A stretch of DNA of 5,002 nt, taken from the NCBI GenBank assembly GCA_025356505.1, contig JANXSV010000069.1, positions 1 to 5,002 on the forward strand, read 5' to 3'. This document shows positions 1 through 5,002 of this stretch, in pieces. The stretch is from Methylovirgula sp. GTDB lineage: Bacteria > Pseudomonadota > Alphaproteobacteria > Rhizobiales > Beijerinckiaceae. Both the position numbers and the translations under genes were made by a program. Positions within the stretch are counted from its first letter, which is position 1. Every line of letters begins with the position of its first letter. The notes under the pieces are model-generated. The model searched no databases and was not told the DNA's origin. It saw only the letters and a list, made by a program, of their open reading frames with translations.

Positions 1-1
1 G

Positions 2-724
2 GGCTACGGCAGCCGCAAGGATATTGCGGTGGCGGTGCGCCAAGGCCGCGTCAAGCTGGACGGAAAGCGGATATTCAAGGCGGATGAAGCGATCGCGCTT
101 GCGGCAGCTGCGTCCGGCGCGCTGGAATTCGACGGGCTTGCCGTTGATCCGCCCTCACCCTTGACTATCATGCTGCATAAGCCCGCTGGTTACAGCTGTT
201 CCCATGACGAAAAAGGCGCGCTGATCTACGATCTCCTGCCTGAGCGATGGGAATTGCGTAAACCGGCGCTTTCGGCGGCTGGCCGCCTCGACAAGGACAG
301 TACGGGTCAGGTGATTCTCACTGATGACGGCGATTTGCTGCACCGGATTATCCACCCGAAAAGTCACGCTCCGAAGCATTATGATGTCACTTTGGCGCAA
401 AAGCTTACCGGGACTGAAACGGCTGTTTTTGCCAGCGGTACCTTTATTATGGATGGTGATCCCAAGCCGCTGAAGCCCGCCATCTGGCAGCCTGCCACCG
501 AGGTCTCGGGGGTGATGGTCTTGCAAGAGGGGCGTTATCACCAAATCCGCCGGATGTTCAAAACACTGGGAAACCGCGTTGAGACGCTCCACCGCTTTCA
601 AACCGGCGCGCTGCTGCTTGGCGATCTGATGCCAGGGCAACACCGCAGTTTAACGCCCGAAGACATTGCCAAAATATGGCCTGCGCTGTCGGAAAACGCA
701 TTTGAAATGCCAAATAAGGCGTAG
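2..724 (+). CDS. rsuA: 16S rRNA pseudouridine synthase, RsuA family (5' end outside window)
   Basis: The protein isomerises a specific uridine of ribosomal RNA to pseudouridine; RsuA itself acts on 16S U516 in the cytoplasm during small-subunit assembly. The frame is open from base 2, and the first readable residues (GYGSRKDI, then RQGRVKLDG) are the middle of an S4 RNA-binding domain. The gene therefore begins left of the window, and GTG 29 is not the real start. After the S4 domain comes the catalytic domain: an LHKPAGY strand at about bases 170-190, the catalytic motif GRLDKDSTG with its aspartate codon at 290-292, and the C-terminal signature EGRYHQIRRMF near 526-558. The visible part is 240 residues; only about ten residues seem to be missing. 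The stop is TAG 722-724. The family (RsuA/RluB/RluE/RluF) is certain from these motifs. RsuA is favoured over the 23S enzymes because the KPAGY...CS and GRLD context resembles RsuA, but the target base is inferred. Confidence 0.9.
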   Translation, partial: GYGSRKDIAVAVRQGRVKLDGKRIFKADEAIALAAAASGALEFDGLAVDPPSPLTIMLHKPAGYSCSHDEKGALIYDLLPERWELRKPALSAAGRLDKDSTGQVILTDDGDLLHRIIHPKSHAPKHYDVTLAQKLTGTETAVFASGTFIMDGDPKPLKPAIWQPATEVSGVMVLQEGRYHQIRRMFKTLGNRVETLHRFQTGALLLGDLMPGQHRSLTPEDIAKIWPALSENAFEMPNKA

Positions 725-742
725 TCCTGAAATTTTTAACAC

Positions 743-795
743 GCCGCATTATTTTACCACAAAGGCGAAATCCTCTGAGTTTTTGCGGCTTTTTT
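743..795 (+). terminator. weak candidate intrinsic terminator after rsuA
   Basis: GCCGCA at 743-748 can pair with TGCGGC at 784-789, which is followed directly by six T residues (790-795). The position, just after the rsuA stop, suits a transcription end. The loop is about 35 bases, long for an intrinsic terminator, and the stem is only 6 bp, so this is tentative. A second GCCGCA at 820-825 could compete for the same TGCGGC strand. Confidence 0.3.
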
Positions 796-944
796 GGCGG
801 TTTGATCGGGAAATTGGTTGCCGCAGCTTCAATAAACCCTAACATGATGGCTTAATGACTTCGCAGACGCAGATTCTGCAAAAAGAACCTGCACCACCAA
901 TCACAGCTCTCACCGCCGCAAGCCATAACGGGACGTTGCGTATT

Positions 945-2018
945 ATGATCAAGCCAAGCAAAAGCAAGTCGAAATCCGGAAAAAGCGCTGCGGATGCCGC
1001 CGCTTCTGTGCAGGCTGCGCCGCCGATTTCTTCCGCCCTGAGCCTCGTTGCAAACCCGCATGGCAGTGCATTTCCCCGCGCCACAGGGTGCAAACTGAAC
1101 CTCGACTGGTTTGAGTCTATTCAGGTCAATGCCACAGCCGCCGAGACCCGCGCCGCGACTTTGACCACGCGCCGCACCGTGAAAAAGGAATATCAGGCGG
1201 CATGGTTGGTCCGGGCGCTCCAGTGTGTCGATTTAACCACGCTGGCCGGAGACGATACGCCCGGCCGTGTGCACAGGTTGGCAGCCAAGGCGCGGCGGCC
1301 ACTGCGTGAGGATATCGTTGCTGCGCTCGGGCTGGCTGAAACGCCGCCTAAAGTCGGGGCGGTCTGTGTGTATCCAACCATGGTTGGCCCGGCAGTGCGC
1401 GCGCTGCAAGGCTCGGGAATTCCGGTCGCATCAGTGGCAACAGGCTTTCCAACGGGGCTGACCCCGCTGCCACAGCGGCTGGCGGAAATTAAATATGCTG
1501 TCGATATGGGTGCGGGCGAAATCGATATAGTGATCAATCGTGCGCATGTGTTTTCCCAGGACTGGAGCGCGCTGTATGACGAAACATGCGCCATGCGGGA
1601 AGCTTGCGGCGCTGCGCATATGAAGGCGATTCTGGCCACAGGTGACCTCAAGACACTGCGCAACGTCTACAAGGCGAGCATGGTGGCGATGATGGGTGGC
1701 GCGGATTTCATCAAGACCTCGACTGGCAAAGAGGACGTGAATGCGACGTTGCCGGTGAGCCTCATCATGTTGCGGGCCTTGCGGGACTTTGGCGACTACA
1801 CAGGGCAAATGATCGGGTTCAAGCCCGCCGGTGGGCTGCGGACCGCAAAAGATGCGCTGAACTGGCTTATTTTGATGAAGGAAGAGCTCGGCCTGCGCTG
1901 GATGCAGCCGGATTTGTTCCGCATTGGAGCGAGCACCATGCTTTCGGACATCGAACGGCAGCTTGAACATTATGTCACTGGCCGTTACGCCGCGACCACC
2001 CACCACGCGCTTGCCTGA
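945..2018 (+). CDS. deoC: deoxyribose-phosphate aldolase (DERA), long eukaryote-like form
   Basis: This class I aldolase reversibly cleaves 2-deoxy-D-ribose 5-phosphate to glyceraldehyde 3-phosphate and acetaldehyde, the last step of deoxynucleoside breakdown, in the cytoplasm. Numbering from ATG 945 (357 residues), the core starts near residue 50 with LNLDWFESIQVN. It continues with RRTVKKE, VDLTTLAGDDT (Asp96), the ASVATGFPTG strand, EIDIVINR (Asp194), DFIKTSTGKE (Schiff-base lysine 257) and GFKPAGG (Lys293), ending with FRIGAST and VTGRYAA. From memory these blocks match human DERA much more closely than the shorter E. coli enzyme. An in-frame ATG at 855 would add 30 residues. I prefer 945 because 855 has no purine-rich site before it, the codons between them look less coding-like, and a weak GGGA lies 11 bases before 945. 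Even so, about 45 Lys/Ser/Ala-rich residues precede the conserved core. The stop TGA 2016-2018 sits inside the ribosome binding site of the next gene. Confidence 0.93.
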   Translation: MIKPSKSKSKSGKSAADAAASVQAAPPISSALSLVANPHGSAFPRATGCKLNLDWFESIQVNATAAETRAATLTTRRTVKKEYQAAWLVRALQCVDLTTLAGDDTPGRVHRLAAKARRPLREDIVAALGLAETPPKVGAVCVYPTMVGPAVRALQGSGIPVASVATGFPTGLTPLPQRLAEIKYAVDMGAGEIDIVINRAHVFSQDWSALYDETCAMREACGAAHMKAILATGDLKTLRNVYKASMVAMMGGADFIKTSTGKEDVNATLPVSLIMLRALRDFGDYTGQMIGFKPAGGLRTAKDALNWLILMKEELGLRWMQPDLFRIGASTMLSDIERQLEHYVTGRYAATTHHALA

Positions 2019-2022
2019 GGAG
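2017..2022 (+). promoter_or_regulatory. strong Shine-Dalgarno deciding the ALDH GTG start
   Basis: GAGGAG overlaps the last two bases of the deoC stop codon and is followed, after six bases (CCTCCT), by GTG 2029. This is the best ribosome binding site in the window. It picks GTG 2029 over the in-frame TTG 1924 and ATG 1972, which lie inside deoC without a comparable site. The overlap of stop codon and Shine-Dalgarno suggests translational coupling. Confidence 0.75.
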
Positions 2023-2028
2023 CCTCCT

Positions 2029-4437
2029 GTGCCCACCGTGAAAGAGATTTTGAGCACTATGGATTATGGCCCGGCACCGGAATCGGATACCCACGTAAAG
2101 GCATGGCTTGACCAGCATGCCGACGGGTTCCGTCATTTTATCGGCGGCGCTTTTGTGCCCTCAAGCGACGGGACTGTGTTCGAGGTTTTCAATCCGGCGC
2201 GCGACACGCTGCTGGCCAAAGTGGCCACAGGGACAGGGCAGGATATTGACGCCGCTGTGAGGGCCGCGCGCGCGGCGTTTCCGGCTTGGTCAGCCAGCCC
2301 CGGGCATGTGCGTGCCAGATATCTCTATGCGCTGGCGCGGCAAATTCAAAAGCGGGAGCGGTTTCTTGCTGTGCTCGAAACGCTCGATAATGGTAAGTCG
2401 ATCCGGGAAACCCGCGACATCGATGTGCCGCTTGTGGCACGACATTTCTATCATCACGCGGGCTGGGCACAATTGCTCGACAGCGAGTTCCCCGGGCACA
2501 CAGCTTTAGGCGTTTGCGGACAGATAATTCCGTGGAATTTCCCTCTGCTCATGCTGGCCTGGAAAATCGCGCCAGCGCTTGCGGCAGGCAATACGGTTGT
2601 GCTCAAGCCCGCGGAATTTACGCCGCTCACAGCTTTGGCTTTCGCTGAAATTTGCAGTGAAATCGGTCTGCCGCGCGGTGTGGTCAATATTGTCAGCGGC
2701 GATGGCGCTACCGGAGCCGCGCTCGTCGAACATCCGGAAGTGAACAAAATTGCCTTCACCGGGTCGACGGAGGTTGGCCGCATCATCCGTAAAGCTACCG
2801 CAGGTTCGGGCAAAAAGCTGTCTCTGGAACTTGGTGGAAAGTCACCTTTTATCATCTTCGAGGATGCCGACCTTGACGCGGCGGTCGAGGGCGTTGTCGA
2901 TGCGATCTGGTTTAATCAGGGCCAGGTGTGTTGTGCGGGCTCCCGGCTGTTGGTGCAAGAGGGCGTTCGTGATCGGTTTCTTATGAAGCTACGCCGCCGC
3001 ATGGACACTCTGCGTGTTGGTGATCCGCTGGATAAATCCGTTGATATGGGCGCCATCGTTGCGCCGGTTCAGCTTGAACGCATTCGCGCTCTCGTAGAAC
3101 AAGGCGTGAGCGAGGGCGGCACATTGTGGCAAAGCGCAGGCCATCTGCCCGCGAAGGGCAGCTTCTTTCCGCCATCGATCTTTATTGACGTGGAACCCGC
3201 TGCCACGGTTTGCGAGGTCGAGATATTCGGGCCTGTCGCTGTGATGATGAGCTTTCGTACGCCCGACGAGGCTGTGCAGCTCGCCAACCATTCCCGTTAT
3301 GGCTTAGCGGCAACCATCTGGTTGGAAAACATCAACAGGGCGTTGGAAACTGCCGCCAAGCTCAAGGCCGGTGTTATCTGGATCAATTCAACAAATCTGT
3401 TCGATGCCGGAGCAGCCTTTGGCGGCTATCGCGAGAGCGGTTTTGGCCGCGAAGGCGGGCGCGAAGGTTTGATTGAATATCTTGCCCCGGCCTTTTTAAA
3501 GCCAAGTGCCTCAGGCGCGCCCGCATTCAAGCGCGCCGCTTCCGCGCCTGTGGTTCCAACTCCGGTTGCCACGGCCTTTCAGGCTGGTGAACCCCATATT
3601 GACCGGACGGCAAAGCTTTATATCGGCGGCAAACAGACGAGGCCGGATTCTGGCTATTCCTATGCGGTGCACGGCACCAAAGGCGAAACTATCGGTTTGG
3701 CGGGGCTTGGCAGCCGTAAGGACATCCGCAACGCGGTTGAAGCAGCTGCCAAGGCGTCGGCCTGGAGCAGCGCTTCTGCACATAACCGGGCGCAGGTTTT
3801 GTATTATATCGCAGAAAATTTTGCGGCACGGGCTCCGGAGTTCAAGGCGCGCTTGCAGGCTCTGGGCCACTCTCAGGCCGAGGCAAATGCCGAGGTTGAA
3901 ACGGCGGTTCGGCGCATGTTTTTCTATGCCGGTTATGCCGATAAATATGACGGGCGCGTTCATGCCACCAAGGCGCGGCATCTCACCGTGGCGCTGCACG
4001 AAGCCTTCGGCGTGGTTGGTATTGTCTGTCCGGAGGCTTCGCCGCTGCTGGCATTCGTGTCGCTGGTGATGCCGGCCATCGCCATGGGAAACCGGGTTGT
4101 TGTGGTGCCGTCCACCTTGTGCCCGCTGCTGGCGACTGATTTTTACCAAATTCTCGATACTTCGGATGTTCCGGGCGGCGTGGTGAATATTGTTACCGGT
4201 GAGCGCGCTGAGCTCAGCAAAACGCTGGCCGATCATGATGAGGTGGCGGCGCTCTGGTTTGCCGGGCCGCAAGCCGAGGTGGAGGCCGCCGAACGAAGCT
4301 CCGCCGGAAATCTCAAATATGTTTGGGCTATCCCAGGCGAGACCATGGATTGGGGCGCGGACGAAGCCGGTCAGGGCGTGACTTATCTGCGCCAAGCCAC
4401 GCAAATCAAAACCATCTGGGTGCCTTACGGCGAATAG
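2029..4437 (+). CDS. tandem-domain aldehyde dehydrogenase, ALDH16 type
   Basis: An NAD(P)-dependent enzyme oxidising aldehydes to acids. From GTG 2029 it has 802 residues, against about 500 for a single-domain ALDH. Domain 1 (about residues 33-487) is complete: PWNFP (Asn170), VLKPAE (Lys193, cofactor binding), FTGSTEVG (about 243-250), LELGGKS (general base Glu267), NQGQVCCAGS (catalytic Cys301, codon 2929-2931) and EIFGPV (Glu398). An Ala/Pro/Ser-rich linker (about 492-523) leads to domain 2 (about 527-790). This repeats the N-terminal half of the fold, but PWNFP has become PEASP, KPAE has become VPST, and no ELGGKS or catalytic cysteine follows; it looks non-catalytic. This is the layout of ALDH16; human ALDH16A1 has about the same length but lacks the catalytic cysteine, whereas bacterial members keep it. 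Gene order directly after deoC suggests acetaldehyde as substrate, which is inference. The protein ends in KTIWVPYGE. Confidence 0.93.
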   Translation: MPTVKEILSTMDYGPAPESDTHVKAWLDQHADGFRHFIGGAFVPSSDGTVFEVFNPARDTLLAKVATGTGQDIDAAVRAARAAFPAWSASPGHVRARYLYALARQIQKRERFLAVLETLDNGKSIRETRDIDVPLVARHFYHHAGWAQLLDSEFPGHTALGVCGQIIPWNFPLLMLAWKIAPALAAGNTVVLKPAEFTPLTALAFAEICSEIGLPRGVVNIVSGDGATGAALVEHPEVNKIAFTGSTEVGRIIRKATAGSGKKLSLELGGKSPFIIFEDADLDAAVEGVVDAIWFNQGQVCCAGSRLLVQEGVRDRFLMKLRRRMDTLRVGDPLDKSVDMGAIVAPVQLERIRALVEQGVSEGGTLWQSAGHLPAKGSFFPPSIFIDVEPAATVCEVEIFGPVAVMMSFRTPDEAVQLANHSRYGLAATIWLENINRALETAAKLKAGVIWINSTNLFDAGAAFGGYRESGFGREGGREGLIEYLAPAFLKPSASGAPAFKRAASAPVVPTPVATAFQAGEPHIDRTAKLYIGGKQTRPDSGYSYAVHGTKGETIGLAGLGSRKDIRNAVEAAAKASAWSSASAHNRAQVLYYIAENFAARAPEFKARLQALGHSQAEANAEVETAVRRMFFYAGYADKYDGRVHATKARHLTVALHEAFGVVGIVCPEASPLLAFVSLVMPAIAMGNRVVVVPSTLCPLLATDFYQILDTSDVPGGVVNIVTGERAELSKTLADHDEVAALWFAGPQAEVEAAERSSAGNLKYVWAIPGETMDWGADEAGQGVTYLRQATQIKTIWVPYGE
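2668..2778 (+). repeat. ALDH internal repeat, copy 1 (catalytic domain)
   Basis: This stretch (residues 214-250) reads LPRGVVNIVSGD and runs to FTGSTEVG. It aligns without gaps to residues 714-750 in the second domain, which read VPGGVVNIVTGE and run to WFAGPQAEV. The match is at protein level and reflects the ancient duplication of the ALDH fold within this gene, not a recent DNA repeat. Confidence 0.7.
4168..4278 (+). repeat. ALDH internal repeat, copy 2 (degenerate domain)
   Basis: This is the second-domain counterpart of the block at 2668-2778. GGVVNIV-TG is retained, but the FTGS cofactor-loop motif has become FAGP and the nearby catalytic elements are missing. It supports the view that domain 2 is a decayed, structural ALDH domain. 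Confidence 0.7.
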
Positions 4438-4509
4438 CAAACGGCTTTGCGGCGCTCACACAGACCTTGCCGCCGCGCGGCGCTCAGGCACAGGCGGCGT
4501 CCGTTTGCT
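4436..4509. terminator. inverted repeat spanning the convergent gene ends, possible bidirectional terminator
   Basis: AGCAAACGG (4436-4444, overlapping the ALDH stop) is the exact reverse complement of CCGTTTGCT (4501-4509, inside the end of phnN). Between them lie a 12-base perfect palindrome CGCCGCGCGGCG (4471-4482), a GCCGCC/GGCGGC pair (4469-4474 and 4493-4498) and a direct repeat GCGGCGCTCA (4449-4458 and 4477-4486). The GC-rich structure could stop transcription arriving from both sides. Neither strand has a T-run after the outer stem, so a standard intrinsic terminator is not shown. Confidence 0.35.
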
Positions 4510-5002
4510 GCAAAAGACGTTCGAGAAGCTGAGTGAATTGCGCGATTGCTTCGCTCAAGTCACCATCATTGACGACGGTGCCATCTATTTTGACATCTGC
4601 AGCGAGGTGTGCCGGGCGCTCGAGGCGGGACTGAACGTCGCCATCGCGGGCCCTGCCTTTGAGTCTGGCCGCAAGAGTTGAAGGTGAGGCGGTGATCCGG
4701 ATGACTTTGACGTCGGGAAATTGTGCCTTGGCCTGACTTATCACGTTGCGGGAACAATTAAACACCACCGTGTCTCCCTGCGCCAGCCAAGTCTCGACTG
4801 TTTTTGGAATACCATAAGACAGGCCGTGCGCGTGCCAGTGCAGACAGAAGGCACCGCTGCCGAGCAAGGTGATAAAATCCGCCTCGCTGACGCTGTCATG
4901 GTCCTCCCACTGTGACGTCGCGCGGGTGACGATTCGCCTGACAAAATGCAGCCGCGCAATATGGGCAAAATGGACCTTTGCCGCATCAATGAGCGTGTCC
5001 TT
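4484..5002 (-). CDS. phnN: ribose 1,5-bisphosphate phosphokinase PhnN (5' end outside window)
   Basis: PhnN phosphorylates ribose 1,5-bisphosphate with ATP to give PRPP, salvaging the sugar product of C-P lyase during phosphonate use. The frame is open from the right edge (base 5002) to the stop TGA at 4486-4484, giving 172 residues. The first readable residues are KDTL, the end of a Walker A P-loop of the GPSGSGKDT kind, so only some 12-20 residues are missing. Downstream are RRIVTRA and WEDHDSVSEADF (family R-x-x-TR and E-x-H blocks), FCLHWHAHGLSYGIP (the substrate-side motif), VVFNCSR, and the ITASPSTLAARLKGRAR helix typical of this guanylate-kinase-like family. The internal TTG at 4867 is not a start, because homology continues upstream of it. 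The gene converges on the ALDH gene with a 46-base gap. PhnN is often the last gene of a phn operon, which suits its end here, but the neighbours lie outside the window. Confidence 0.9.
   Translation of the reverse strand, partial: KDTLIDAAKVHFAHIARLHFVRRIVTRATSQWEDHDSVSEADFITLLGSGAFCLHWHAHGLSYGIPKTVETWLAQGDTVVFNCSRNVISQAKAQFPDVKVIRITASPSTLAARLKGRARDGDVQSRLERPAHLAADVKIDGTVVNDGDLSEAIAQFTQLLERLLQQTDAACA

Noticed and set aside
802..850. Possible promoter for deoC with TTGATC (802-807) as a -35 element
   Set aside because: No acceptable -10 element lies 16-18 bases downstream, so the promoter cannot be placed from the sequence.
1924..2028. Upstream in-frame starts for the ALDH gene (TTG 1924, ATG 1972)
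   Set aside because: They would overlap deoC by 47-95 bases and lack a good ribosome binding site, whereas GTG 2029 has GAGGAG at ideal spacing. ATG 2059 remains a less likely downstream alternative.
1431..2057. 208-residue open frame on the minus strand, opposite deoC
   Set aside because: It overlaps the conserved aldolase core, shows no family motif and has the composition of a shadow frame.
3702..3740. GSRKDI shared between the ALDH second domain and the rsuA S4 domain (bases 8-28)
   Set aside because: It is a six-residue match within unrelated folds with different surrounding sequence; coincidence is the best explanation.
3511..4440. 309-residue open frame on the minus strand, antisense to the second ALDH domain
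   Set aside because: It is an Arg/His-rich, unrecognisable translation lying fully opposite a clear ALDH domain; it is a shadow of the GC-biased codons of the real gene.
1..5002. Signs of an undescribed defence, mobile or other system
   Set aside because: All four genes belong to recognisable metabolic or RNA-modification families. There are no integrases, transposases, repeats of array type or clusters of unknown proteins.

Overview
This window looks like ordinary chromosomal sequence from an alphaproteobacterium, probably of the Rhizobiales/Hyphomicrobiales type. The lineage call is an inference from moderately high GC, the gene set (an RsuA-type pseudouridine synthase, a long eukaryote-like deoxyribose-phosphate aldolase, a two-domain ALDH16-type aldehyde dehydrogenase and PhnN) and the character of the proteins. 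The genus cannot be fixed from the sequence alone. I see no tRNA, rRNA, CRISPR array, insertion sequence or phage gene.

Layout: (1) bases 2-724, plus strand, hold the 3' part of a small-subunit rRNA pseudouridine synthase of the RsuA family, cut by the left edge inside its S4 domain. (2) Bases 725 to about 944 are a leader without a clear gene; they contain a weak candidate terminator and alternative short inverted repeats. (3) Bases 945-2018, plus strand, encode deoxyribose-phosphate aldolase (deoC), with an upstream alternative start at 855. (4) Bases 2029-4437, plus strand, encode an 802-residue tandem aldehyde dehydrogenase: a complete catalytic ALDH domain followed by a shortened, degenerate second ALDH domain, the architecture of ALDH16. 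Its GTG start lies 10 bases after the deoC stop, and its ribosome binding site overlaps that stop. (5) Bases 4438-4483 separate two convergent genes and lie within a set of inverted and direct repeats. (6) Bases 4484-5002, minus strand, hold the 3' part of phnN, ribose 1,5-bisphosphate phosphokinase, cut by the right edge just at its Walker A lysine.

How the genes fit together: deoC and the ALDH gene are almost certainly one transcriptional unit. DeoC splits 2-deoxyribose 5-phosphate into glyceraldehyde 3-phosphate and acetaldehyde, and an adjacent NAD(P)-dependent aldehyde dehydrogenase is well placed to oxidise the acetaldehyde to acetate, completing deoxynucleoside catabolism. That substrate pairing is inferred from context. 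phnN points the other way and is probably the end of a separate phosphonate (C-P lyase) or PRPP-forming operon. I did not find a convincing undescribed system. The most noteworthy item is the close linkage of two proteins that both resemble their animal counterparts (DERA and ALDH16A1).
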